Of a stretch of DNA of 64,000 nt, positions 54,113 to 63,870 are shown in pieces. Where the stretch lies: contig CAZSTS010000011.1 in the NCBI GenBank assembly GCA_964609965.1, positions 7,093 through 71,092 of the forward strand, in the 5' to 3' direction. The position numbers and the translations under genes are program-made. This DNA comes from JAHJDR01 sp964609965 (GTDB taxonomy: Bacteria > UBA10199 > JADGCS01). The notes below the pieces were generated by a model. That model saw only the letters and a list, made by a program, of their open reading frames with translations. It searched no databases and was not told the origin of the DNA. The stretch's first letter is position 1. The number at the start of each line of letters is the position of its first letter.

Positions 54113-55027
54113 ATGAAACGTGACTTCTTACACATTACTGATTTTTCCAAAGAAGAAATTCTCGAGGTTTTTGCCCTTGCAGCAAGAACAAAGGCTCGGT
54201 TTCAAAAAAGAGAGGATTACAAACCTTTCAAAGACATGAGCCTGGCCATGATCTTTGCCAAGCCATCTGCAAGAACCCGCATTTCATTTGAAACAGGTTT
54301 TTTCAGACTAGGGGGTCATGCACTCTTTCTTGGTCCAAACGATATTTCGATAGGAAAAAGAGAGGCCGTAAAAGACATCGCACGAGTTGTGAGCAGATAT
54401 AACGACATCATCATGGCGCGTCTCTTTGATCATGCCCACATCCTAGAGCTTGCCAAACACTCTAGCGTACCTATTGTAAACGGTCTTACTGACTTCAATC
54501 ATCCCTGTCAGATCATGGCCGACATGTTTACCATTTTGGAAAAAAGAGGAAATTTAGAAAACTTAAAAATCGCTTACGTAGGCGACGGAAACAACATTGT
54601 GCATTCCTGGCTAAACCTAGCCCAAAGACTTTCTTTTCACTTTGTCTGTGTCTGTCCTAAAGGGTATGAACCAGATCCAGAGCTTGTCAAAAAAGTACAA
54701 AGCGCAGGTCTTTCCACAATAGAGATCAGCCATGATCCCATAACCGGGGTTAAAGATGCTGATGTCGTGTACACAGATGTTTGGGCATCTATGGGTCAGA
54801 AGGATGAAGCAGAAAAAAGGGAAAAACTGTTTCAGGGGTTTCAAATAAATGAAGATCTTATGGCTAAAACAGGCAAAGATTCTTTATTCATGCATTGCCT
54901 CCCAGCAGAACGGGGACGCGAAACCACTGACGCTGTTATGGAATCTAAACAATCAATCGTATTTGATCAGGCAGAAAACAGGATGCATGCGCAAAATGCG
55001 ATCATGTTAAAACTTTTGGAAAAATAA
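54113..55027 (+). CDS. argF: Ornithine carbamoyltransferase
   Basis: A 304-residue carbamoyltransferase. The carbamoyl phosphate loop is SARTR at 52-56 (usually STRTR), HPCQ at 130-133 and HCLP at 261-264, the last specific for ornithine carbamoyltransferases. It converts ornithine and carbamoyl phosphate to citrulline or the reverse. It starts one base after the rocD stop, so the two are tightly coupled. Catabolic or biosynthetic direction cannot be read from sequence alone. Confidence 0.9.
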   Translation: MKRDFLHITDFSKEEILEVFALAARTKARFQKREDYKPFKDMSLAMIFAKPSARTRISFETGFFRLGGHALFLGPNDISIGKREAVKDIARVVSRYNDIIMARLFDHAHILELAKHSSVPIVNGLTDFNHPCQIMADMFTILEKRGNLENLKIAYVGDGNNIVHSWLNLAQRLSFHFVCVCPKGYEPDPELVKKVQSAGLSTIEISHDPITGVKDADVVYTDVWASMGQKDEAEKREKLFQGFQINEDLMAKTGKDSLFMHCLPAERGRETTDAVMESKQSIVFDQAENRMHAQNAIMLKLLEK

Positions 55028-55039
55028 TAGGAGAATAAA

Positions 55040-56356
55040 ATGACTCAAAACGTACTCATCATGGGAGCTGCTGGCCGAGACTTTCACAACTTTAATGTTT
55101 TTTTAAGAAATAACCCTGAATACAATGTTGTGGCTTTCACAGCGACTCAAATCCCAAACATCGAAGGACGCGTTTACCCTGCGTCTTTGAGTGGAGAAAA
55201 GTATCCAGAAGGAATTCCCATTTATCCAGAGACAGAGCTGTTGAAACAAATCAAAGAAAAGAAAGTCGATCTTGTTGTCTTTTCTTACAGCGACATTCCT
55301 CATACCGAAGTCATGCAAAAGGCTTCTATTGCCAATGCTGCAGGCGTCCACTTCATGCTTTTGTCAGCACCAGACACCATGATCAAATCAACCAAAACTG
55401 TGATATCGATTTGTGCTGTACGCACAGGCTGCGGTAAATCACAAACAGGCCGCCTTGTTTTAGGTTTATTAAAAGACTTAGGGAAAAAGGTTGTCACTAT
55501 TCGTCACCCCATGCCCTACGGAGAACTACCCGATCAAATCGTGCAGAGATTTTCAAAGTATGAAGATTTTGAAAAGCATCATTGCACTATTGAAGAACGA
55601 GAAGAATACGAACCCATCGTTGATGCTGGAGGCATTGTTTATGCAGGTGTCGACTATGAACAAATTCTTAGAGAAGCCGAAAAAGAAGCTGACGTTATTA
55701 TTTGGGATGGTGGAAACAACGACACACCTTTCATCGCCCCAAATCTTAACATAGTTGTTTTTGACCCTCATAGACCTGGCCATGAGCTCGCTTATTACCC
55801 AGGCGAAACTAATATGAGACTAGCTGACATTGCCATAATCAACAAAGTGGATAGCGCGGAGAAGGAAAACATCGAGATCGTCAGAAAAAACATTCAGAAA
55901 AATAATCCTGATTGTGAAATCCTTCTGGCTGATTCAGAAATACTCGTTGACGATCCAGACGCCATCAAAGGCAAAAGAGTTCTTGTTGTTGAGGACGGCC
56001 CCACTCTCACACATGGTGAAATGAAATACGGTGCCGGACTTATTGCTGCTAAGAGATTTGATGCAGCAGAAATAATTGACCCAAGAGGCTCTCTTGTAGG
56101 GACCATTAAAGACACTTTTGAAAAATACCCCCATATTGGGCCGCTCTTACCAGCAATGGGCTATGGAAAACAGCAGATCAAAGACATGCAAGAAACGATT
56201 AATAACTGTGACTGTGATCTGGTTCTTTTTGGAACACCTATAAATCTTACAAATCTGATTTCTATAAACAAGCCAACTATTCGCGTTAAGTATGAATACA
56301 AAAATCATGATGATCAAACGCTCGAAAATGCCATAAAAAAGCGATTGGATCTGTAA
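55040..56356 (+). CDS. COG2403 P-loop protein (cyclic 2,3-diphosphoglycerate synthetase-like)
   Basis: A 438-residue protein. An N-terminal Rossmann-like domain (TQNVLIMGAAGRDFHNFNVF) is followed by a P-loop domain with Walker A in ICAVRTGCGKSQTGRLVLGL (near 125-144) and a second motif in WDGGNNDTPF. This layout is the COG2403 family, sometimes called cyclic 2,3-diphosphoglycerate synthetase after the archaeal enzyme. That reaction is unlikely to be its job here. Placed directly after argF, it may act on carbamoyl phosphate or arginine metabolites; this is inference. Confidence 0.82.
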   Translation: MTQNVLIMGAAGRDFHNFNVFLRNNPEYNVVAFTATQIPNIEGRVYPASLSGEKYPEGIPIYPETELLKQIKEKKVDLVVFSYSDIPHTEVMQKASIANAAGVHFMLLSAPDTMIKSTKTVISICAVRTGCGKSQTGRLVLGLLKDLGKKVVTIRHPMPYGELPDQIVQRFSKYEDFEKHHCTIEEREEYEPIVDAGGIVYAGVDYEQILREAEKEADVIIWDGGNNDTPFIAPNLNIVVFDPHRPGHELAYYPGETNMRLADIAIINKVDSAEKENIEIVRKNIQKNNPDCEILLADSEILVDDPDAIKGKRVLVVEDGPTLTHGEMKYGAGLIAAKRFDAAEIIDPRGSLVGTIKDTFEKYPHIGPLLPAMGYGKQQIKDMQETINNCDCDLVLFGTPINLTNLISINKPTIRVKYEYKNHDDQTLENAIKKRLDL

Positions 56357-56379
56357 GAAGAGTTATTAAGGAAGATATC

Positions 56380-58107
56380 ATGAAAACCTCAATTACATTA
56401 GATCTCAGAAAAACGGGGCAGAAATACCTCAACATTACTTATCACATCTCTGATCTTACGGACAAAAACCTTGTTCTTAACTTTCCTTCTTGGGCACCAG
56501 GAAGCTATCTCTTAAGAGAATACCAGGGCCATGTCGAAGATATTGCTATGCGTGACTCTCAAGGCCGTATCGTTAAACACGAAAAACTCAACAAGAACCA
56601 ATGGAAGTTTCAAAACATCAAGACAAAAAGCGTCACCCTCACTTACCGCCTGTATGCCAATGATTTAAGTGTGCGGGGAGCTTACGCTGATCACGAACTT
56701 GTGTGTGTCACACCTTGCACTGCATTTTTTTATCCCGACAAAAAACAAGGCCTTAACTTAAGTCTTAAGATTCAGCTGCCTTCAGGGTGGAAGCTTGCCC
56801 TAGCAAAAAAAACCACAAAGGAAATCTATTCATTCAAAAGCTTTGATGATTTTTTTGACACCCCTCTTCTTGCTGCAAAAGATCTCATCATCAAACAATT
56901 CAAAACGCAAAACACAAACTACAAGATGGCCTTTTGGGGAACTTGTTTTACTGACATCAATAAGATTGTAGAAGATGTGAAAAAAGCTGTTGCAAAACAA
57001 AACAGCCTTTTCAGAGAAAACCCCTGCAAAGAATATCTTTTTCAAGTTATTTTTACTTCAAATGTCAAAGCAGGTGTTTCTGGTGGGGCTGGCGGATTAG
57101 AGCACCGCCTGTGTTCTCTTAATATTTTTGATGGTTCCTCGCTTGACTCTGACAAACAATACAAAAAACTCTTGGCATTGCTTTCACACGAACACTTTCA
57201 CCTCTGGAATGTTAAGCGCATCAAACCTCGTATCTTTGATAAATACGATTACACTAAAGAAATGTATACAAAAGACCTTTGGATGGTTGAGGGCATCACG
57301 AGCTATTATGATGACCACAGCTTGTTCAGGGCAGGCATTTATACAAAAGAAGATTATCTCGCTGTCATTTCTGATTTTATCACAAAACTCGAAGTCAACA
57401 AGGCTGCCAAAGTAAATACGATGTCTGAATCAAGCTTTGATGCCTGGACGAGGTGGTACAGACCAAATGAAAACACTTTTAACAGAACTGTGAGTTATTA
57501 CCTTAAAGGCGGTTTGGTGATGATGCTCTTGGACCTAAAAATCATCAATCACACAAAGGGCAAACAAACACTCGATGATGTGATGAGAGCCCTTTACAAA
57601 TTCTACAAAAAACGCCCAAAACTCGGCATCACACGCAAAGAGTTTTTTGAAACTGTTGAAAAAATCACAGGGTTTTCAACAAAGAACTTTGTTGCTAATT
57701 ACCTAGACAACACGACCAAAATCCATTGGAAAAAAGAGCTAGAACCTTTTGGCATCAAAATCTCACTCAAGCGCGAAGCCGACCAAGGCTATCTGGGAAT
57801 CACGCTCAAACAAAGAGCTGACAGGGTTTATATCCAGCACGTTGCCGAAGACAGCCCCGCCTATTTTTCAAACCTCCAGGCCGAAGATGAGGTCATTGCC
57901 CTCAACAAAGAATGCCTGACCAATACGGAACAATTCGAATATTTCTTAACAAAAAAGACCTTGAACGTTATCTATAATCGTCGCGGAAGGATTTATGAAA
58001 CAGAAGTGAAATTGGCCGACAAATCAAATCCTGCACATATCTTAGAGATTAAAGATAAAATGACAGCTAAGCAGAAGCGGTATTTAGCTAAATTTCTTAG
58101 AAAATAA
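56380..58107 (+). CDS. M61-family aminopeptidase with PDZ domain
   Basis: A 575-residue M61 metallopeptidase. The zinc site is HEHFH at 270-274 with the third ligand Glu304 (WMVEGITSYYDD). An N-terminal beta-sandwich and a C-terminal PDZ domain (about 465-550, GYLGITLKQRADRVYIQHVA) match the glycyl aminopeptidase group. No signal peptide, so it is likely cytoplasmic. It is the last gene of the arginine-linked operon. A short stretch near 175-182 (KTQNTNYK) is encoded by a 7-bp tract. Confidence 0.9.
   Translation: MKTSITLDLRKTGQKYLNITYHISDLTDKNLVLNFPSWAPGSYLLREYQGHVEDIAMRDSQGRIVKHEKLNKNQWKFQNIKTKSVTLTYRLYANDLSVRGAYADHELVCVTPCTAFFYPDKKQGLNLSLKIQLPSGWKLALAKKTTKEIYSFKSFDDFFDTPLLAAKDLIIKQFKTQNTNYKMAFWGTCFTDINKIVEDVKKAVAKQNSLFRENPCKEYLFQVIFTSNVKAGVSGGAGGLEHRLCSLNIFDGSSLDSDKQYKKLLALLSHEHFHLWNVKRIKPRIFDKYDYTKEMYTKDLWMVEGITSYYDDHSLFRAGIYTKEDYLAVISDFITKLEVNKAAKVNTMSESSFDAWTRWYRPNENTFNRTVSYYLKGGLVMMLLDLKIINHTKGKQTLDDVMRALYKFYKKRPKLGITRKEFFETVEKITGFSTKNFVANYLDNTTKIHWKKELEPFGIKISLKREADQGYLGITLKQRADRVYIQHVAEDSPAYFSNLQAEDEVIALNKECLTNTEQFEYFLTKKTLNVIYNRRGRIYETEVKLADKSNPAHILEIKDKMTAKQKRYLAKFLRK
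56898..56925. repeat. Period-7 tandem tract inside the M61 gene
   Basis: Units attcaaa, acgcaaa, acacaaa, ctacaag in frame within the N-terminal part of the coding sequence. Confidence 0.45.
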
Positions 58108-58125
58108 CACACCTATTATAAATTC

Positions 58126-58274
58126 TATCGCCTATCGTTTGCCCTGAGTATAGTCGAAGGGCCTATCGATTATCGTCTATCGTATCTTCGCATCCTCGTT
58201 TTTTCGTTCCTAGTATCCAGCATCTAGCATCCGGAATCCAGCAATCTGTATCTTGTAACCTGAGACCCTCTCCC
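58126..58274. repeat. Long period-7 tandem tract (about 150 bases)
   Basis: Units drift along the tract: tatcgcc, tatcgtt, then tatcgat, tatcgtc, tatcgta, then tatccag, catctag, catccgg, aatccag. A GCCCT/AGGGC hairpin (58141-58162) is embedded. It fills the gap between the M61 gene and gltA, which converge here. Confidence 0.65.
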
Positions 58275-58277
58275 CAA

Positions 58278-59564
58278 TCATCCCCTTTCCGAAAAAGGCA
58301 CGTAATGTCTTTCGGTCTCACCAGTGTAAATCTGACGTGGACGGGCAATACGGCGTGTTTCGTCGAGCAGCATTTCTTTATAATTTGCCAACCAACCTGG
58401 TACACGACCAATACTAAAAAGAACCGTAAACATTTGATCGTTAAAGCCCATAGCACTGTAAAGAATGCCTGAATAAAAATCCACGTTAGGATAAAGTTTG
58501 CGTTCTACGAAGAAATCGTCATTAAGTGCCGCTTCTTCTAATTCTTTAGCAATATCCAATCTTGGATCTTTGATATGTTGTTTTTGTAAAAAGCTATCGC
58601 AGGCTTTTTTCAAAATAATAGCTCGAGGATCAAAGTTTTTATAAACTCTGTGTCCAAAACCCATGAGTTTAAAGTCATTATTCTTGTCCTTGGCTGCTGC
58701 CAAAACATCTTTTACAGATTTGCCTGAGTGAAGAATTTCTTCGAGCATCTTCATCACAGCCTGGTTAGCACCTCCATGCAAAGGACCCCACAAAGCACTG
58801 ATCCCTGAAGAAATAGCTGTAAACACGTTTGCGTGTGATGAACCCACAAGCCTAACCGCAGAAGTTGAGCAGGCTTGTTCATGGTCAGCGTGCAGAATAA
58901 AAAGCATATTGAGAAGCTTTACCATTTCGGCGTCTATTTCGTAAGGCTCTGTAGGCAAAGAAAATGCCATATTCAAAAAATTCGCACAGTAATCTAAGTC
59001 GTTACGTGGATAAATGATAGGCATACCATTGTATCGACGGAAAGCCACGGCTGCGATAGTCGTGATCTTTGCAATCAATCGAGCGTAATTTTCTTCATTG
59101 AGACCAGGGTCCACGCCAAGATGGTCTGAATAAAAAGCAGACAATGTACAAACCATTGAAGAAAGAAGTGCCATGGGATGTGCATTATAAGGAAAGTTTG
59201 GAAACAAACGCCTCATGCCTTCGTGAATAAGCGTGTGTCGCCTAATACGATTTTCAAAAGCATCTAATTGATCTCTTGTTGGCAGGTCACCATACATGAG
59301 AAGATAAGAAACCTCGATAAAAGAAGCCTTTTCTGCAAGTTCCTGAATAGGGTACCCACGATATCTCAAAATACCTTTTTCACCATCTAAATAGGTAATT
59401 GATGATTTGCACGGCCCTGTATTTGCACAACCTGCATCTAGTGTAATAAAACCTGTTTCGGCTCTTAGCTTTGATATATCTATGCCTTTATCTGTTTCTG
59501 TGCCTCTTACAACAGGGAATTCATATTCTTTATCTTCAAGAGTAATTTTAGCTCTTTCAGTCAT
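58278..59564 (-). CDS. gltA: Citrate synthase
   Basis: A 428-residue type II citrate synthase. Catalytic residues are the His in GPLHGGANQ, the His in GFGHRVYKNFDPRA and the Asp in NVDFYSG. It condenses oxaloacetate and acetyl-CoA. The ATG giving MTERAKITLED is chosen because GAGG lies seven bases upstream; a start four codons earlier is possible. It is a single gene on the minus strand. Confidence 0.96.
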   Translation of the reverse strand: MTERAKITLEDKEYEFPVVRGTETDKGIDISKLRAETGFITLDAGCANTGPCKSSITYLDGEKGILRYRGYPIQELAEKASFIEVSYLLMYGDLPTRDQLDAFENRIRRHTLIHEGMRRLFPNFPYNAHPMALLSSMVCTLSAFYSDHLGVDPGLNEENYARLIAKITTIAAVAFRRYNGMPIIYPRNDLDYCANFLNMAFSLPTEPYEIDAEMVKLLNMLFILHADHEQACSTSAVRLVGSSHANVFTAISSGISALWGPLHGGANQAVMKMLEEILHSGKSVKDVLAAAKDKNNDFKLMGFGHRVYKNFDPRAIILKKACDSFLQKQHIKDPRLDIAKELEEAALNDDFFVERKLYPNVDFYSGILYSAMGFNDQMFTVLFSIGRVPGWLANYKEMLLDETRRIARPRQIYTGETERHYVPFSERG

Positions 59565-59850
59565 ACATAACCTCATTTCTTATATTTAACCTATCCCATA
59601 AACATGACATTTGTCACAAAAAAAAGTAAATTTACCAAGAAATCTTATTTAGATGCTTACTAATTGTCTATCACTATTTAGATAAAATGCCCATAACCTT
59701 ATAAAATCATTGTGCCCATTCAGTACACACACCCCCCTCTATCAAAGAAAGAAATAAGGATCAAAATATAATAATGAGCTCTTTTGTTACCCCTCGGCAC
59801 CCAGCCCCCCAACCTTTGACTCCTCACACCAATAATGATATCAACCCCCT

Positions 59851-61164
59851 ATGAATATATCCCTACTACAAGAAGTTTTTTTGTCGCCTGGAGTTATTGT
59901 TCAAGACAACACACAGCTCCTCTTAAGATTATTGGTTGCTGTGGCTATTGGCATGCTCCTTGGCCTTGAGCGCGAATACACTCATAAAGAAGACCAGGAA
60001 CTCTTTGCAGGAATCAGAACATTTCCTATAGTTGCTGCATTTGGTTTTTTGGCCATATTTATAGCAAATCAATTTGCCCCCTGGATCTTTATTGCCAGCC
60101 TCTTTGGTCTCATGTCTTTTATTATTGTTTCGCATTACGTACGGGCAAAAAAAGGTGAGTATGGTGGCACCACAGACTTTACACTCATTATCTCATTTAT
60201 ATTAGGCGCTCTCGTTTACCTGGGCTTTTTACACATAGCCATCGCTGCTACTGTTTTGATCCTCATCTTACTCTCTCTCAAAATCAGAATTAAAAAACTC
60301 ATGGGCAAAATCGACTACAATGACATTGCCTCATTAATAAAATTTTGTATCATTTCACTGATTATTCTTCCTTTGCTCCCAAACCAAACTTTTGGCCCTT
60401 ACAATGTACTTAACCCGCACACGATTTGGTTCTTTGTTGTTCTGATAGCCTCTATTAATTTTATAGCTTATTTGTTCATGCGCTTTATTGGGGGCAACCG
60501 TGGCATACTGCTCACAGGTGTTGCTGGAGGGCTTTTATCCAGCACAGCTGTTTCGCTTTCTTTTTCTCAAAAAAGTCGCGACGACTCTCATCCTTATTCC
60601 CGTTATTACGCTGTGGCCATTGTCCTTGCCTCATCCATTATGTTTTTGAGGGTTATTGCCATTACCTATATATTTAACACTGCTGTTGTTAAAGAACTCT
60701 ACCTCCCTCTTGTTCTCATGACACTCGCGGGACTTGTGGCTAGTTTTTTGCTTATTAAAAGTCAGAAAAAGATAAAATCAAAACAAGACATGGAATTTAA
60801 AAACCCCCTTAACCTTGGTGGCGCCATCATGTTTGGTCTTGTCTTTGCCATCATCATGGTCTTGGTGAGTCTAGCCAAAGAATTCCTAGGAGACCGTGGG
60901 GTTTATTTAGTGAGCGCCCTCTCAGGTTTGCACGATGTGGACGCTATCACAGTATCAGTGGCAAAGCTTGCTGAAACAAAATTGACAATCGATGTTGTTA
61001 AAAATGCCATCATCACCGGCGCCCTTGCCAACACCTTCGTTAAATTTCTCATTACACTTTTTGTAGGGGATAGAAAATTAAAGAAATATTCAGCCTATGG
61101 ATTTGGTAGCATCTTTGCTATGGGCATTCTTTATTTAGTCATTACAAACTTTGTCGCTCTTTAA
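59851..61164 (+). CDS. MgtC/SapB-DUF4010 integral membrane protein
   Basis: A 437-residue membrane protein with about 12 predicted helices. The N-terminal MgtC/SapB signature is AVAIGMLLGLEREYTHKEDQ with GIRTFPIVAAFGFLA, and the C-terminal half is a DUF4010 domain (LSGLHDVDAITVSVAKLAET). Members are linked to Mg2+ homeostasis or transport, but the substrate is unproven. It converges with hslO, their ends overlapping by four bases. Confidence 0.85.
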   Translation: MNISLLQEVFLSPGVIVQDNTQLLLRLLVAVAIGMLLGLEREYTHKEDQELFAGIRTFPIVAAFGFLAIFIANQFAPWIFIASLFGLMSFIIVSHYVRAKKGEYGGTTDFTLIISFILGALVYLGFLHIAIAATVLILILLSLKIRIKKLMGKIDYNDIASLIKFCIISLIILPLLPNQTFGPYNVLNPHTIWFFVVLIASINFIAYLFMRFIGGNRGILLTGVAGGLLSSTAVSLSFSQKSRDDSHPYSRYYAVAIVLASSIMFLRVIAITYIFNTAVVKELYLPLVLMTLAGLVASFLLIKSQKKIKSKQDMEFKNPLNLGGAIMFGLVFAIIMVLVSLAKEFLGDRGVYLVSALSGLHDVDAITVSVAKLAETKLTIDVVKNAIITGALANTFVKFLITLFVGDRKLKKYSAYGFGSIFAMGILYLVITNFVAL

Positions 61165-62003
61165 TGAATCGTTTTTGATGACGACTTCATAATCTCTTTC
61201 ATTTCTTCGTCGGTGACCACCCATTCTTTGTGACAATAATCACATTTGGTCTTAACACCCTCTCCTTTGACAAAAATATCTGTCAAATCAGCTTCGGGTA
61301 AATACTTAAGCGCCTCTGTGATCCTTTCTTTTGAGCAAGAGCAGTATAGGACTGGTTTTGTGACGACTAATATACGAACCTTTTCAGGAAAAAGGCTTTG
61401 AATAATTTGATCTGGATCTTCGGTGTTAGCAAAACTTTTATTGAAATACGCATCATTAAATTTTTGGGTTATTAAAAGCCATTCTTTCTCTGTGGCACCA
61501 GGCAATCTATCAATCCAAAGAGAGTAGTTATTTTCAAAGTTCTTTGTATCAATATGGACAAACAACAATGATTCCGTTTGTTCGCTTTCTTTGAGATAAG
61601 AGCGAAATGCATTTAATATTGTTGAGCCCTTAGTTTGAACAACACTTTGATAAACTTCTTGGCTCTTTTTTACGCGCACAACTTTTAGCTGTCCCTTTTG
61701 TAGAATAGCTCTGTTATCAGCTTTACCAATAATAGCTGAGCGAAAGGTCCCTTTTGGTGAAACCTCAGCATTATAGCCTGCTTTGCCCGAAGCATCTCTT
61801 AATTTGAACAAGGTTGCCTCTTGTCCGCTGTACAGGCTCCCCATCAGCACGCTCAACATCAGAAAACCTGCAAAGTCATCTGACTGTTTTTCTTCTGGTT
61901 TATGTAACTCAAGCGAGTCTTTTACTCCCTTTTGTAAAGAGAGAAAACGAACCGAAGCTTTTGTATTTATATCTGTGGCTATGATGAGATAGTCTTCTTT
62001 CAT
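61161..62003 (-). CDS. hslO: Redox-regulated chaperone Hsp33
   Basis: A 280-residue Hsp33. The C-terminal zinc switch is Cys221 and Cys223 (YCSCSKER) plus Cys254 and Cys257 (CDYC), the standard CxC-CxxC spacing. Disulfide formation under oxidative stress turns on its holdase activity. The N-terminal part (GFLMLSVLMGSLYSGQEAT) is recognisable but more divergent than E. coli. Confidence 0.92.
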   Translation of the reverse strand: MKEDYLIIATDINTKASVRFLSLQKGVKDSLELHKPEEKQSDDFAGFLMLSVLMGSLYSGQEATLFKLRDASGKAGYNAEVSPKGTFRSAIIGKADNRAILQKGQLKVVRVKKSQEVYQSVVQTKGSTILNAFRSYLKESEQTESLLFVHIDTKNFENNYSLWIDRLPGATEKEWLLITQKFNDAYFNKSFANTEDPDQIIQSLFPEKVRILVVTKPVLYCSCSKERITEALKYLPEADLTDIFVKGEGVKTKCDYCHKEWVVTDEEMKEIMKSSSKTIH

Positions 62004-62110
62004 GGTTTCTGGCTATATGTCGGATAATGAAAAAGAATCAATACTTGCTTAAAAAAGACAAACATATTGATTAGGAATGACTTCTTCTATTATTAACCAA
62101 TTCTTTACCG

Positions 62111-62135
62111 CGACCCTGTGAACCAGCGAACCCAA
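62111..62135. repeat. Period-8 tandem tract before asnS
   Basis: Units cgaccctg, tgaaccag, cgaaccca end just before the asnS Shine-Dalgarno. Confidence 0.5.
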
Positions 62136-62148
62136 TAAAGGAGACAAA

Positions 62149-63537
62149 GTGACACACCAGAGCATTAAAGAAGTATTAAAAATCAGCCCCCTAGACAAAA
62201 CAGTAACTATCAAAGGGTGGATTCGCACTGCCAGACATTCAAAAGGCCTCTCTTTTCTCGAAGTGAATGATGGAAGCTGCTTTTCAAGCCTGCAAGCAAT
62301 TGCCGATAACAAACTTTCTAATTACGACACAGATGTCACCAGCCTTCTTACAGGTTGTTCTGTTTCGGTAACGGGCACGGTTGTGGAGTCTCCTGGAAAA
62401 GGACAGGCCATAGAAATCCAAGCCACTGATATTAAGGTTGTGGGCTCTGTTGCCGAAGACTATCCTTTGCAGAAAAAAAGACATGGATTTGAATTTTTGC
62501 GCACTATCGCACATCTTAGACCTCGCACAAACACGATCGGCGCTGTGTTTAGAGTAAGAAACGCTGCCTCTAAAGCCATTCATAACTTTTTTCAGGAAAA
62601 AGGATTTTTCTATCTTCACACCCCCATCATCACAGCTTCGGATTGTGAAGGCGCAGGGGAGATGTTTAGGGTGTCTTGCTTAGACGCAAAAAAACCTCCT
62701 TTAACCGATGAAGGAAAAGTCGATTTTTCAAAAGATTTTTTTGGTCGTGATTCTTATCTTACTGTATCTGGCCAGCTTGAAGCCGAAATCGCTGCCATGG
62801 CGCTTTCGAACGTTTACACATTTGGACCGACCTTTAGGGCAGAGAACTCAAACACAAGCCGTCACCTTGCTGAGTTTTGGATGGTTGAGCCTGAAATGGC
62901 TTTTTGTGATATTGTGGGAGACATGGATTTAGCTGAAGAATTTTTGAAGTATATTTTCAAATCTGTACTCAAAGATTGTCCTGATGATTTTGAATTTTTC
63001 AACAAACGTATCGACAACACAGTTTTAGAAACCATGCACAGCATTATTGAATCACCTTTTGAAAGAATTACATACACAGATGCTGTCGACATTCTAACAA
63101 AAAGCGGTAAGAAGTTTGAATTCCCTGTTGAATGGGGCATTGATCTTCAATCTGAGCACGAACGCTATCTCACTGAAGAGCATTTCAAAAAACCTGTGAT
63201 CGTTGTGGATTATCCAAAGACCATTAAGGCCTTTTACATGTATTTGAATGACGACGATAAAACAGCGCGCGCCATGGATGTGCTTGTCCCAAAGGTTGGC
63301 GAGATCATTGGTGGCTCACAACGTGAACATAGACTCGATGTTCTTAACAAAAGAATTGCTGAGTGTGATCTGAATGAAAAAGATTACTGGTGGTATCAAG
63401 ACTTGCGCCGCTACGGGACTGTCCCTCATGCGGGATTTGGATTAGGTTTTGAACGCATCATTCAATTTATCACAGGTGTTGCTAACATCCGCGAAGCCAT
63501 CCCGTTTCCACGTGTACCTGGGTATGCGGAGTTTTAA
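62149..63537 (+). CDS. asnS: Asparagine--tRNA ligase
   Basis: A 462-residue class II synthetase. It starts at GTG after AAAGGAG. The anticodon-binding OB fold (TVTIKGWIRTARHSKGLSFL) is followed by class II motifs: RPRTNTIGAVFRVRN, FGPTFRAENSNTSRHLAEFW and GFGLGFERIIQFITG. AsnRS is preferred over AspRS by the length and the EFWMVEPEMAF wording. Confidence 0.95.
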   Translation: MTHQSIKEVLKISPLDKTVTIKGWIRTARHSKGLSFLEVNDGSCFSSLQAIADNKLSNYDTDVTSLLTGCSVSVTGTVVESPGKGQAIEIQATDIKVVGSVAEDYPLQKKRHGFEFLRTIAHLRPRTNTIGAVFRVRNAASKAIHNFFQEKGFFYLHTPIITASDCEGAGEMFRVSCLDAKKPPLTDEGKVDFSKDFFGRDSYLTVSGQLEAEIAAMALSNVYTFGPTFRAENSNTSRHLAEFWMVEPEMAFCDIVGDMDLAEEFLKYIFKSVLKDCPDDFEFFNKRIDNTVLETMHSIIESPFERITYTDAVDILTKSGKKFEFPVEWGIDLQSEHERYLTEEHFKKPVIVVDYPKTIKAFYMYLNDDDKTARAMDVLVPKVGEIIGGSQREHRLDVLNKRIAECDLNEKDYWWYQDLRRYGTVPHAGFGLGFERIIQFITGVANIREAIPFPRVPGYAEF

Positions 63538-63540
63538 TAC

Positions 63541-63628
63541 GTTCCTTGTTCCTTGTGCCTCGTTTTCTCATCACTCATCTCTCATCACTCATTACAGCAT
63601 CTAGCATCCGGCATCCAGAATCCTCCCC
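63541..63628. repeat. Period-7 tandem tract
   Basis: Units gttcctt, gttcctt, gtgcctc pass into ctcatca, ctcatct, ctcatca, ctcatta and then tagcatc, cggcatc, cagaatc, right after the asnS stop. Confidence 0.65.
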
Positions 63629-63835
63629 CATTAAGCACTCCAGCTTGGCCAGTGGTGGGTCACATATTCATGCCAATCATGAATCCAACAAGCCAAGCTG
63701 GATACGTGCGGGGCGTGCATCATACGCAGCGCGCAATATGCCACGTAGATTTTACTAAAGTACTTCTCTTATCGAATTTTTTGAATAAATGTTTCGAAAT
63801 GACTAAAAATAACGGGCACTCTTGTGCCCATAGTT

Positions 63836-63870
63836 GGTCAAAGGTCAAAGGTCGAAAGTCAAATGTCCCA
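63836..63870. repeat. Period-7 tandem tract
   Basis: Units ggtcaaa, ggtcaaa, ggtcgaa, agtcaaa, tgtccca. Confidence 0.6.

Noticed and set aside
58126..58274. The long tandem tract considered as a CRISPR array
   Set aside because: Units are only 7 bases, have no unique spacers, and no cas genes are present.
63546..63758. 70-residue open frame after asnS
   Set aside because: It is translated from the tandem tract and has no start signal or family resemblance.
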